From assembly GCA_027486555.1 (NCBI GenBank), contig JAIXOX010000054.1, positions 1-53,262 on the forward strand: 53,262 nt of DNA. The letters are read 5' to 3'. The position numbers and the translations under genes were made by a program. The notes under the pieces are model-generated. The model did no database searches. It was not told where the DNA came from and saw only the letters and a list, made by a program, of their open reading frames with translations. Positions within the stretch are counted from its first letter, which is position 1; every line of letters begins with the position of its first letter. The stretch comes from Comamonadaceae bacterium. GTDB taxonomy: Bacteria > Pseudomonadota > Gammaproteobacteria > Burkholderiales > Burkholderiaceae_C. Below, piece by piece: positions 37,504 through 46,202 of the stretch.

Positions 37504-37998
37504 TCAGGCCTGGCCTGGCTCAAACGGGGTGCGGGCCTTGGACTCCAGACCTTGGCAGAGTTTTTCCAGCAAGTGGGTCAGCGCTTCTTGTTCGTCTTGC
37601 GACAGGGGAGACAAGAGCCGGTCTGAAGCTTGCTGCGCCAAATGTTGCGCTTGGACAAACGCCTCTTGTCCTGAGGCCGAGACCTCGATGGTCCATTTGC
37701 GCCGGTCGGTGGTGCTGGCCTGACGGGTCAACCAGCCGCGTGTCTCCAATCCGCGCACCACATGCAAGACCGTCACTTTGTCCAGACCCAAAGCCCGCGC
37801 CAAGCGGGCTTGGTCCATGGCTTGGCTGTGCATGAGCATGTGCAAGACGCCGAACTGCGGCGGGGTCAATTTCAGGCTTTGGCATTCATTTTCAAACAAG
37901 CCCACCGACAGCTGGTGGGCCCGTCGGAGCAAAAAGCCGGGTCGGCGGTACAAGGTGGTCACGGCAGGGGCTTTCCAGGCTTTCAGGGTTTGACCCAA
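37504..37998 (-). CDS. MarR-family transcriptional regulator
   Basis: The MarR winged helix is clear: SLKLTPPQFGVLHMLMHSQAMDQARLARALGLDKVTVLHVVRGLETRGWLTRQASTTDRRKWTIEVSASGQE, with the wing DRRK. The reading frame opens with TTG at 37998 (164 aa); GTG at 37962, preceded by TGGAAAG, is a credible alternative. It diverges from the ALDH-ThDP-Bug-monooxygenase operon across 164 bp with a perfect palindrome, and probably represses that operon. The likely effector is an aromatic or organic-acid ligand, as in many MarR regulators of such clusters. Confidence 0.9.
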   Translation of the reverse strand: MGQTLKAWKAPAVTTLYRRPGFLLRRAHQLSVGLFENECQSLKLTPPQFGVLHMLMHSQAMDQARLARALGLDKVTVLHVVRGLETRGWLTRQASTTDRRKWTIEVSASGQEAFVQAQHLAQQASDRLLSPLSQDEQEALTHLLEKLCQGLESKARTPFEPGQA

Positions 37999-38018
37999 TA
38001 GGCGGCATCCGATCGGGG

Positions 38019-38056
38019 GTTAGCATCAAGGCTGCTGATTTCGTTAGCATGCTAAC
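38019..38056. promoter_or_regulatory. Likely MarR operator: palindrome plus half-site
   Basis: GTTAGCATGCTAAC (38043-38056) is a perfect 14-bp palindrome, and a matching half-site GTTAGCAT occurs at 38019-38026. Both lie in the gap between the MarR gene and the ALDH gene, the expected place for the operator of a divergent repressor. Confidence 0.7.
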
Positions 38057-38162
38057 CAATAACAGCACGATTGGCCCCCCCGAAAACCCTTGTTGGGGTG
38101 TCTGAAGCCGTCCTGTCAGAGGGCGCTTGTTCAGCCCCTTGACCACCGAAATGCCTTGCACC

Positions 38163-39608
38163 ATGCCCATCGCAGAAAACTACATCTTTGGCCAATGGGT
38201 CAAAGACCATGCCCCCGCACAGCGCGGCGACTCGATCGACCCCGCCACCGGCGAAAAAGCAGCCCAGTTCGTGGCCGCGAGCGTGCAAGAGGTGGACCAT
38301 GCCATCGATTGTGCCCGCACTGCCTTTGAGACCACCACCTGGGCGCAACAGCCCAAGTTGCGCGCCGACGTGCTGCGCCTGTTTGCCGATCGCCTGGAGC
38401 ACAACAAGGCGCAAGTCGTCCAGACCCTGGTGCAGCTCAATGGCAAATTGCAGCGCGAGGCCGAAGGCGAGGTCATGGCTGGCATTTCCGAGCTGCGTTA
38501 TTACGCCGGGCTGGCACGCAACCTTTTTGGCCGCGTCATCGAAATGGAGCCCGATGTTTACTCGCACATCGAGCGCGAAGCCATCGGTGTGGCCGCCATC
38601 ATCGTGCCCTGGAACGCGCCTGTGACTTTGCTGGTGCGCTCTTTGGCCCCGGCGCTGGCTGCGGGATGCACCGTGGTCATCAAGGCGGCGCACCAGACTG
38701 CGCTGGTGCACACCCAGGTCATGGCCTGTCTGGTGGCCGACGAGCGCATTCCGGCAGGCGTCGTCAACTCTTTCATTGAACAAGACATTGTGGCCACGCA
38801 GCACCTGTGTGCGCACCCCGAGGTGGATGTCATCAGCTTCACCGGCTCGACCCATGTGGGCAAACAAATTGCCTTGTCCACCGCCAAAAACTTGACTCGC
38901 CTGTCGCTGGAATTAGGCGGCAAGGCGCCGGCCATCGTGCGAGCCGATGCCAACATGAGCGCTGCTGTGCGAGGCATTGTGGGCGGTGCTTGTGTCATGG
39001 CGGGGCAAATGTGCACCGCCATCAGCCGGGTGCTGGTGCACGAATCGGTGGCCGCTGACTTTTCTGCCCAACTGAGTCAGGCGCTGGCGCAGGTCAAAGT
39101 GGGACCAGGTGACCAACCGAGCTCGGGCATGGGCCCCTTGATCGATCAGCGCAACCAGGCCCGCTTGCTGGAAGAAGTGCGCGCGGCTGCGACCGACTGC
39201 CGTGTGTTGCTGGCGGGGCATGTGCCTGCTGACACGCCTCGCGGCGGCGCGTTCATCACGCCGTCGCTCGTGGCCACGCAAGACCTGAACAGCCATTTTG
39301 TGCAGGACGAAATTTTTGGCCCGATGATCACTCTCGAAACATTCACTTCAGACGACGAAGCGGTGCAGCGTGCTAACGCGACGCGTTACGGCCTGGCCGC
39401 TTCGGTGTGGACTGCCGACCACCGAGCAGCCCGTCAAATCACCCGGCGCGTCAAATTTGGCAACGTGTGGGTCAATGCCCACAACCGCTTGTTTGCCGAG
39501 ATCGAGACCGGGGGCTATCGCCAAAGCGGTTTTGGGCGTTTGCATGGCGTGGAAGGCCTGAACGACTTCATGGAAACCAAGCATGTGTTCATGCCCTGCA
39601 ACGATTGA
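38163..39608 (+). CDS. Aldehyde dehydrogenase (NAD(P)+-dependent)
   Basis: The 481-aa ALDH-superfamily protein oxidises an aldehyde to its acid. Seen: IIVPWNAPVTLLVRSLAPALAAGCTVVIKAA with catalytic Asn151, FTGSTHVGKQ (cofactor loop), LELGGKAPAIV with Glu250, and GQMCTAISR with catalytic Cys284. The start at 38163 (MPIAENYIF) is preferred to in-frame Mets at 38151 and 38127. It is the first gene of a plus-strand operon, 9 bp before a ThDP enzyme, and is controlled most likely by the divergent MarR. A decarboxylase-dehydrogenase pair is a natural reading, with the aldehyde coming from the next gene's enzyme. Confidence 0.94.
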   Translation: MPIAENYIFGQWVKDHAPAQRGDSIDPATGEKAAQFVAASVQEVDHAIDCARTAFETTTWAQQPKLRADVLRLFADRLEHNKAQVVQTLVQLNGKLQREAEGEVMAGISELRYYAGLARNLFGRVIEMEPDVYSHIEREAIGVAAIIVPWNAPVTLLVRSLAPALAAGCTVVIKAAHQTALVHTQVMACLVADERIPAGVVNSFIEQDIVATQHLCAHPEVDVISFTGSTHVGKQIALSTAKNLTRLSLELGGKAPAIVRADANMSAAVRGIVGGACVMAGQMCTAISRVLVHESVAADFSAQLSQALAQVKVGPGDQPSSGMGPLIDQRNQARLLEEVRAAATDCRVLLAGHVPADTPRGGAFITPSLVATQDLNSHFVQDEIFGPMITLETFTSDDEAVQRANATRYGLAASVWTADHRAARQITRRVKFGNVWVNAHNRLFAEIETGGYRQSGFGRLHGVEGLNDFMETKHVFMPCND

Positions 39609-39617
39609 CCTTCGCCG

Positions 39618-41360
39618 ATGAACGACTCGACCCAGCCCAAGACGAAACACACCACGGCACGTTACTTTTTGGAGGGTCTGCAAGAGACCGGTATCCGGTA
39701 TTTGTTTTCCAACCTGGGCACCGACCATGTGACCCTGATTGACGAGATGGCCCGGCTGCAAGCCGAGGGCCAGGCCATGCCCGAGGTGGTGCTGTGCCCC
39801 CATGAAAACGTGGCCATCCACATGGCGGGTGGTTATGCCGCCGTCACTGGGCAAGGGCAGGGCGTCATGGTGCATGTGGACGCGGGCACCGCCAACGCGG
39901 CCATGGGCATGCACAACCTGATGCGCGCGCGTTTGCCTGTGTTGTTGATGGCCGGCAAAGCCCCGTATGCCCTGCACGGCGAAGTGCCGGGTGCCCGAGA
40001 CAACTATGTGCACTATGTGCAAGACCCGTTCGACATCGCATCGCTGGTGCGCCCTTACGTCAAGTGGGAATACAACCTGCCCTCGGGCGTGGTGGCCAAA
40101 GAGGTGGTGCGCCGCGCCCATAGCGTCATGCACACCGAGCCAGCGGGCCCGGTGTACCTGACCCTGCCACGCGAGACCTTGATCGAACCCTGGACGCCTG
40201 AGCAGGTCAAGTCTTACCCCGCTGCCCGCTATGGCGCGGTGCGCATGGGGGCCTTGCCTGCCGAGGCCACGCTGCAGATTGCCCGCGAGTTGATGGCGTC
40301 CGAGAACCCGCTGGTCATCACGTCGTATTTGGGGCGCAAGCCCGAAGCGGTGCAGGCTTTGGAGGCGCTGGCCGAGTTGTGCGGCATTCGGGTGGTGGAG
40401 TTCAGCCCCACTTGGCTCTGCATCTCACGCGAATCGCCTTGCTTTTTTGGTTTTGATGCGACGCCGCTTTTGCCCGACACCGATTGGGGCTTGCTGTTGG
40501 ACATCGACGTGCCCTGGCTGCCCCACCAAACCCGCCCCCGCGAAGACACCCGCTGGGTGCACATCGACGTGGACCCGATCAAAAAAGATTTCCCGGCCTG
40601 GGGTTTTGCCAGCGATGTGCGCTGGCCTGCCGACTGCGCGCAGGCCTTACGTGATTTGCACCAGGCTGTGCTGTCGCTGGCCGACGAAACCTTTCACCGG
40701 AAGGTCGCTGAGCGGGTGGCCAGCTGGCCTGCGCAACGCCAGCAGCGCCAGGCGCGTGTGGCCGCCGCCGCACAAAACCCGGGGACAGAAGATGCCCTCA
40801 ACCCTGCCTGGGTCTGCGCGCAAATCGGCCTGCAGCTGCGCCCCGACGATGTCGTCATCAACGAAGCCATCCGCAATTCACCAGCGGTGCTGCAGCAAAT
40901 TCCGCGCACTCAGCCCATGAGTTTTCTGGGAGGTGCAGGCGGGGGCTTGGGCTACAGCGCGGGCATGGCGCTGGGCGTCAAGCTGGCCCGACCCAACGAC
41001 CGGGTTGTTCACATCGAAGGCGACGGCGGTTTCCATTTTTCGACCCCCACCTCGGTTTATGCCGTGGCGCAAGCACAAGGCCTGCCCATCTTCACCGTGG
41101 TGCTGGACAACGGTGGCTGGCAGGCCGTCAAGGAAGCCGTGCTGCGCGTGCACCCCGACGGCCCCGCTGCTCAGGCGGGCGAATTTCAGGCCCGTTTGAA
41201 GGGTGAAAAGCGCCAGTTTGAACAAGTGGCCCAGGCCTTTGGTGCACACGGCGAACGCGTGACCCGCGCCGAAGACTTGCCTGCGGCCATTGCCCGCTGT
41301 TTGCAGGCGCTGGACCAAGGCCGCGCCGCTTTGTTGGTGGCTTCAGTGGCCAAGATTTGA
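39618..41360 (+). CDS. ThDP-dependent enzyme (acetolactate synthase/2-oxo acid decarboxylase-like)
   Basis: The 580-aa protein has the three-domain layout of the acetolactate synthase/benzoylformate decarboxylase superfamily. The N-terminal Pyr domain carries the ThDP Glu in CPHENVAIHMAGGYA, and the C-terminal PP domain has IEGDGGFHFSTPTSVYAVAQ with a following DNGGW that replaces the usual NN. The substrate cannot be assigned; sequence alone does not separate carboligases from decarboxylases. Neighbouring ALDH and two aromatic-type monooxygenases favour a decarboxylase making an aldehyde. Next is a Bug receptor. Confidence 0.9.
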   Translation: MNDSTQPKTKHTTARYFLEGLQETGIRYLFSNLGTDHVTLIDEMARLQAEGQAMPEVVLCPHENVAIHMAGGYAAVTGQGQGVMVHVDAGTANAAMGMHNLMRARLPVLLMAGKAPYALHGEVPGARDNYVHYVQDPFDIASLVRPYVKWEYNLPSGVVAKEVVRRAHSVMHTEPAGPVYLTLPRETLIEPWTPEQVKSYPAARYGAVRMGALPAEATLQIARELMASENPLVITSYLGRKPEAVQALEALAELCGIRVVEFSPTWLCISRESPCFFGFDATPLLPDTDWGLLLDIDVPWLPHQTRPREDTRWVHIDVDPIKKDFPAWGFASDVRWPADCAQALRDLHQAVLSLADETFHRKVAERVASWPAQRQQRQARVAAAAQNPGTEDALNPAWVCAQIGLQLRPDDVVINEAIRNSPAVLQQIPRTQPMSFLGGAGGGLGYSAGMALGVKLARPNDRVVHIEGDGGFHFSTPTSVYAVAQAQGLPIFTVVLDNGGWQAVKEAVLRVHPDGPAAQAGEFQARLKGEKRQFEQVAQAFGAHGERVTRAEDLPAAIARCLQALDQGRAALLVASVAKI

Positions 41361-41391
41361 TTTTCACACCCCATCAAACAGGAGACAAACC

Positions 41392-42393
41392 ATGACAACC
41401 CGCCTCACATCCCCCGCACGCCGCAAGCTGGTGGCCACCGCCGCCTTGTCGTTGGCAGCAACTTTGGCCTCATTGGCCCCGGCGCAGTCTTGGGCACAAG
41501 CAGCTTGGCCCAACAAGGCCGTACGCATTGTGGTGCCGTATGCGCCCGGTGGCGCGAACGACATCCTGGCGCGCGTGGTCGCAGAAAAATTGGCCCCTGT
41601 TTTGGGCCAACCGGTGCTGGTCGAGAACAAACCCGGCGCGGGTGCCGCAGTCGGCACCGAATTCGTGGTCAAAGCCGCACCCGATGGTTACACCTTGCTC
41701 ATGGCGGCCAGCGGCCCCATCGTGTTCAACCCGGCGTTGGTGGCCAAGCTGTCCTACAACCCGATCACCGACCTGGTGCCTATTTCGCTGGCGGGCTCGT
41801 TCCCCATGATCCTGGCCGTCAACGAGGCCTCGCCTGCCAAAACCTTCAACGAGTTGGTCGCCTTGTCCAAAGCCAACGCCGACAAGACCAACTATTCCTA
41901 CCCCTCGGCCTCTTTCCAGTTGGTGATGGAACTGGTCAAGGCCAAGTCAGGTCTCAAGGCCCTGAACGTGCCCTATCAAGGCAGCGCGCCCTCCATCAAC
42001 GCGGTGCTCACGCAAGAAGTGCAAATGACCCTGATCGACTCGGGGCCGATTGCCGCCTTGGTCAAGTCGGGCAAGCTGCGCGCTTTGGCCGTCACGTCCG
42101 AGCAGCGCTTGGCCAGCTACCCACAAGTGCCCACGCTCAAAGAGCAGGGCATCGATTTGGCAGTGAATTTCTGGAGCGGTTTGCTGGCCCCGGCGGGCAC
42201 GCCTGCGCCGATTGTCAAGCGCTTGCAAGAAGAAATGGCCCGCATCATGGCCTTGCCTGATGTGGTCGAGCGCATGGCCAAGCTGGACATCCGTCCCGTG
42301 GGCAGCAGCAGCGCCGACTTTGCCAAAACCATTGCCACCGAAATTCCTTTGTGGACCCAGGTCGCCAAAGACAACAACATCAAAGCGCAATGA
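41392..42393 (+). CDS. Bug/TctC-type periplasmic receptor
   Basis: The 333-aa Bug receptor has a twin-Arg-like but ordinary signal peptide (ARRKLVATAALSLAATLASLAPAQSWAQA) and family motifs AVRIVVPYAPGGANDILARVVAEKLAPVLGQPVLVENKPGAGAAVGTEFV. CAGGAGACAAACC precedes the ATG. The stop TGA overlaps the next start as ATGA (42390-42393). No TctAB is adjacent. In this operon it probably delivers the substrate of the catabolic enzymes. Confidence 0.95.
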   Translation: MTTRLTSPARRKLVATAALSLAATLASLAPAQSWAQAAWPNKAVRIVVPYAPGGANDILARVVAEKLAPVLGQPVLVENKPGAGAAVGTEFVVKAAPDGYTLLMAASGPIVFNPALVAKLSYNPITDLVPISLAGSFPMILAVNEASPAKTFNELVALSKANADKTNYSYPSASFQLVMELVKAKSGLKALNVPYQGSAPSINAVLTQEVQMTLIDSGPIAALVKSGKLRALAVTSEQRLASYPQVPTLKEQGIDLAVNFWSGLLAPAGTPAPIVKRLQEEMARIMALPDVVERMAKLDIRPVGSSSADFAKTIATEIPLWTQVAKDNNIKAQ

Positions 42394-43586
42394 CCGCAGC
42401 GAAGCGCATCGCCATTGCAGGCGCGGGCATTGGGGGCTTGACCACAGCCCTGGCTTTGTTGCAGCAGGGCTTTGAGGTGGACGTGTTCGAGCAAGCCTCG
42501 CAACTGGGCGAGCTCGGTGCCGGTTTGCAAATCTCGCCCAACGGTTCGCGTGTCTTGCTGGCGCTGGGTTTGGGTGAGGCCTTGCTAAGCGTTGTCAGCC
42601 AAGCCCGTGGCAAGGAAATCCGGATGTGGAACACCGGCCAGCGCTGGAAGCTGTTTGACTTGGGCGACGATTGCCTGGCGCGTTTTGGTGCGCCTTACTG
42701 GATGGTGCACCGGGGCGACTTGCACCGGGTCTTGCTGGACGCCTTTGAGGCGCGTTCAGACCGTCCCGTTCGCTTGAACGCTCGGGTGGTCAATGCCCAA
42801 AGCACGGTGGCGGGCGTGACGTTCGAGTTGAACGATGGCTCGCAGCACAGCGCCCATGCTTTGCTGGCGGCCGACGGTGTGCATTCGGTGCTGCGCGAGC
42901 AGTTGCTGGGCGAAGACAAAGCGCAATTCACCGGCTTGCTGGCTTGGCGCGGGCTGGTGCCTGTGGAGCGCGTGTCTGAACACCTGCGGGCGCAGGTTGG
43001 CACCAATTGGGTCGGCCCGGGGGCGCACGTCATCACCTACCCGGTGCGTGGCGGGGCCTTGATGAACGTGGTGGGCATCATTGAACGTGAAGGTTGGCGC
43101 AGCGAGTCCTGGACCGAGCGCGGCACGCACACCGAGTTGCTGCAAGATTTTGGCCATTGGCATGCCGATGTGTGCGAGTTGATGTCGGCCATTGACCAAC
43201 CTTTCAAATGGGCCCTGCTCGGCCGCGCCCCGCAAACCGGCTGGGCGCAGGGCAACATCTGCCTGCTCGGCGACGCCGCGCACCCGACCTTGCCGTTTTT
43301 GGCGCAGGGCGCCAACATGGCCATCGAAGACGCCGCCGTCATGGCGCGCTGTCTGGCCTTGGATGAACCGACCGAACAAGCCTTGGCCCGCTTTGAAAAA
43401 CTGCGCTGGCAGCGCACCGCCGACATCGTCAACCGGTCGCGCGACAACGCCCAGCGCTTTCACAACCCCCAGCTGTCGGACCCCGCCAAAGCGGTGGACT
43501 ATGTCAGCAGCGAGTGGGAGCCCGAAAAAGTGCGCCGCCGCTACGACTGGCTGTTTGAATACGACCCTTTGAAAGTGCCGTTATGA
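42390..43586 (+). CDS. FAD monooxygenase, salicylate hydroxylase-like
   Basis: The 398-aa class A flavoprotein monooxygenase resembles salicylate, 3-hydroxybenzoate and 6-hydroxynicotinate hydroxylases. It has the FAD motif IAIAGAGIGGLTTALALLQQGFEVDVFEQ, the DG motif LLAADGVHSVLR, and the GD motif NICLLGDAAHPTLPFLAQGANMAIEDA. It also has the HRGDLHRVL signature around residue 105. It uses NAD(P)H and O2 to hydroxylate an aromatic ring, often with decarboxylation. It overlaps both neighbours by 4 bp (ATGA), so it is translationally coupled to the Bug receptor and the second monooxygenase. Confidence 0.9.
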   Translation: MTAAKRIAIAGAGIGGLTTALALLQQGFEVDVFEQASQLGELGAGLQISPNGSRVLLALGLGEALLSVVSQARGKEIRMWNTGQRWKLFDLGDDCLARFGAPYWMVHRGDLHRVLLDAFEARSDRPVRLNARVVNAQSTVAGVTFELNDGSQHSAHALLAADGVHSVLREQLLGEDKAQFTGLLAWRGLVPVERVSEHLRAQVGTNWVGPGAHVITYPVRGGALMNVVGIIEREGWRSESWTERGTHTELLQDFGHWHADVCELMSAIDQPFKWALLGRAPQTGWAQGNICLLGDAAHPTLPFLAQGANMAIEDAAVMARCLALDEPTEQALARFEKLRWQRTADIVNRSRDNAQRFHNPQLSDPAKAVDYVSSEWEPEKVRRRYDWLFEYDPLKVPL

Positions 43587-45256
43587 GTTGGAATGCACCC
43601 GTTGTGGTGGTGGGCGCGGGGCCTGTGGGCATGACCCTGGCGCTGTGCCTGGCGCGCCGGGGCATCGCCTGCACCTTGGTCGAGATGCGGCCTGCGGGCG
43701 CGCTGCCCGATGTCAAATGCAACCACATCTCGGCCCGCAGCATGGAGCTGTTTCGTGCCTTGGGCGTGTCCCAAGACCTGCGCGCCGCAGGCTTGCCCGA
43801 CGATTACCCGCACGACGTGTCGTACCGAACCAGCACCGTGGGGCCAGAAATTGCCCGCATCCACATTCCCGGGCGCAGCACCCGCCTGACCGACCACAGC
43901 GGCCCCGACGGCGACTGGCCCACGCCCGAGCCGCCGCACCGCATCAACCAGCGTTTCATCGAGCCGATTTTGGCGGGGCATGTGGCCCAACAAGGCTTGA
44001 TCACCACCCTGTACCGGCACCAAGTGCTGGACTTCGAACAAAGCAATGGTCAGGTGAGCGTGCGCATTCAAAACCTGGACACGCCCGATGCGCCGCCGCT
44101 GCAAATTCAGGCCGCTTATTTGGTGGGCTGCGATGGTGGCCGTTCGGCGGTTCGCAAAGCCATTGGGGCCAAGCTGGTGGGTGACGAGGTGGTGCAACGT
44201 GTGCAAAGCACCTGCATCCGAGCCCCTGGTTTGCTGGCGCGCCTGCAGGCCCCGGCGGCCTGGGCCATGTTCACCGTCAACCCCCGGCGCAGCGGCAACA
44301 TTTACGCCATCGACGGCCAAGAGGTTTGGCTCATCCACAACTACCTGCGCGACCACGAGACCGACTTTGACGCGGTAGACCGCGACTGGGCCATCCGCAC
44401 CATCCTCGGGGTGGGCGAAGATTTCGAGTACGAACAGATGAGCCGCGAAGACTGGATCGGCCGCCGATTGGTGAGTGACAAGCTGCGCGAAGGCCGCGTC
44501 TTTTTGGCTGGAGACGCTGCGCACCTGTGGGTGCCTTACGCCGGTTACGGCATGAACGCAGGCTTGGCCGATGCGGCCAATTTGGCTTGGCACCTGTCGG
44601 CGCAAATCGAAGGCTGGGCCGCACCCGAAGCCTTGTCGGCCTACGAAAAAGAGCGCCACCCGATCACCGAGCAGGTCTCGCGCTTTGCCATGAACCACGC
44701 ACACGCCATGAGCCAGCGCCGCCGTGAGATTCCTTTGAACCTGGAAGACGACAGCCCAGAGGGGCAAGCCGCCCGCGAGGCTTTTGGCCAAAACTTGTAC
44801 GACCTGAACGTGCAGCAATACTGCTGCGCGGGCCTGAACTTTGGTTACTACTACGACCAGTCGCCCGTCATGGTGTACGACGGCGACAAAGCGCCCGAGT
44901 ACAGCATGGGCAGCTTCACCGCGTCCACTGTGCCAGGCTGCCGTGCGCCGCATTTCTGGTTGGGTGAAGGGCAATCACTGTACGACGCCTTGGGCCCCGC
45001 CTACACCTTGCTGTGTTTGAAGCCAGGACATGACGACGCGCTGGAGGCCCTGCAAGCAGCGGCCGAGCAGCAAGGCATGCCGCTGCGGGTGCTGGACGTG
45101 TCGGGCGTGAAGGACTTGCCGGCCGAATACCAGCACCCCTTGCTCATGGTGCGGGCTGACGCCCACACCGTCTGGCGTGGGCATGACCTGGATGACCCGT
45201 CAGCCCAAGCCCTGGTGGCCACTTTGTGTGGCCGAGGCAGCCTTACTCCAGTTTGA
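43583..45256 (+). CDS. FAD monooxygenase, MhpA/phenol hydroxylase-like
   Basis: The 557-aa class A monooxygenase is of the larger PheA/TfdB/MhpA type, with a C-terminal thioredoxin-like extension (about residues 430-557). It has VVVVGAGPVGMTLALCLARRGIACTLVE, YLVGCDGGRSAVRKAIG, and GRVFLAGDAAHLWVPYAGYGMNAGLADAANLAWHL. Enzymes of this group hydroxylate phenolic or phenylpropionate rings. It begins with ATGA overlap to the first monooxygenase and ends 14 bp inside the converging Bug gene. Two different flavin monooxygenases in one operon suggest successive ring hydroxylations. Confidence 0.9.
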   Translation: MSWNAPVVVVGAGPVGMTLALCLARRGIACTLVEMRPAGALPDVKCNHISARSMELFRALGVSQDLRAAGLPDDYPHDVSYRTSTVGPEIARIHIPGRSTRLTDHSGPDGDWPTPEPPHRINQRFIEPILAGHVAQQGLITTLYRHQVLDFEQSNGQVSVRIQNLDTPDAPPLQIQAAYLVGCDGGRSAVRKAIGAKLVGDEVVQRVQSTCIRAPGLLARLQAPAAWAMFTVNPRRSGNIYAIDGQEVWLIHNYLRDHETDFDAVDRDWAIRTILGVGEDFEYEQMSREDWIGRRLVSDKLREGRVFLAGDAAHLWVPYAGYGMNAGLADAANLAWHLSAQIEGWAAPEALSAYEKERHPITEQVSRFAMNHAHAMSQRRREIPLNLEDDSPEGQAAREAFGQNLYDLNVQQYCCAGLNFGYYYDQSPVMVYDGDKAPEYSMGSFTASTVPGCRAPHFWLGEGQSLYDALGPAYTLLCLKPGHDDALEALQAAAEQQGMPLRVLDVSGVKDLPAEYQHPLLMVRADAHTVWRGHDLDDPSAQALVATLCGRGSLTPV

Positions 45257-46202
45257 TGTTGGCCTTCTTGATCAGATCGCCAAAGCGCGTGAATTCCTGA
45301 CGGTTCATTTGCGCAAATTGCTCGGGCGTGATGTTGCCCGGCTCGCCACCCAGACCTTTGAGCTTGGTCTGGATGTCGGGCATTTTCAGGATTTTGGCCA
45401 GCTCGGTTTGCAGGCGTTGGGTCACTTCGGGCGGGGTGCCGCTGGTCACGAACATGCCGTACCAGGTGCTCATCTCGAAGCCGCTGACACCGGCCTCGGC
45501 CAACGTCGGCACTTGGGGCAACTCGCTGCTGCGTGTGGCCGTGGTCAGGGCCAGGGGCTTGAATTTGCCCGCCTTGATCTGGCCCATGGCCGACGAGGTG
45601 GTGTCGAACATGATCTGCACGTTGCCGCCGATGATGTCCAGGTGCGCCTGGCTGCTGCCCCGGTAGGGCACATGAATGCTTTTCACGCCCGCTGCCAGGT
45701 TGAAACCCTCGCCTGCGATGTGCTGGGTGCTGCCCACGCCGGAAGATGCGTACTTGAATTCGTTGGGCTTGGCTTTCATCAAAGACACCAGTTCGGCCAC
45801 GTTGTTGGCAGGCACGTTAGCCCCCACCACCAGCACGTTGGGCACCGTGACGATCAGGCCCACAGGCGTCAGGTCCTTGATCGGGTCAAAGCTGAGTTTG
45901 ATCAGGTGCGGGGCAATGGCCTGGCCGGTGTTGGTGGCGACCAGCAGGGTGTGGCCGTCGGCCGGGGCTTTGGCTGTCAGGTCGGCGGCAATGGTGTTGG
46001 ACGCACCGGGTTTGTTCTCGACCACAAACGAGCCTTTGAAGGCCTCGCCCATTTTTTCGGCCAGCATGCGGGCAATGATGTCGGTGCCGCCACCTGCGTT
46101 GGCCCCCACCATGATGCGCACCGGCTTGTTGGGGTAGCTTTGCGCCCAACCCAGCAAAGGGGTGGCCAGCAGGGCTGTGATCAAAATTTTCTTCAACTTC
46201 AT
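45243..46202 (-). CDS. Bug/TctC-type periplasmic receptor
   Basis: The 319-aa Bug receptor has a signal peptide (MKLKKILITALLATPLLGWAQ) and motifs PVRIMVGANAGGGTDIIARMLAEKMGEAFKGSFVVENKPGASNTIAADL. AGGAGACATTGTC lies before the ATG. Its start overlaps the PdxA-like stop (ATGA), so the two form a small operon. Bug plus PdxA-homolog pairs occur in aromatic clusters, for example TphC and TphB in terephthalate degradation. Confidence 0.95.
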   Translation of the reverse strand: MKLKKILITALLATPLLGWAQSYPNKPVRIMVGANAGGGTDIIARMLAEKMGEAFKGSFVVENKPGASNTIAADLTAKAPADGHTLLVATNTGQAIAPHLIKLSFDPIKDLTPVGLIVTVPNVLVVGANVPANNVAELVSLMKAKPNEFKYASSGVGSTQHIAGEGFNLAAGVKSIHVPYRGSSQAHLDIIGGNVQIMFDTTSSAMGQIKAGKFKPLALTTATRSSELPQVPTLAEAGVSGFEMSTWYGMFVTSGTPPEVTQRLQTELAKILKMPDIQTKLKGLGGEPGNITPEQFAQMNRQEFTRFGDLIKKANIKLE

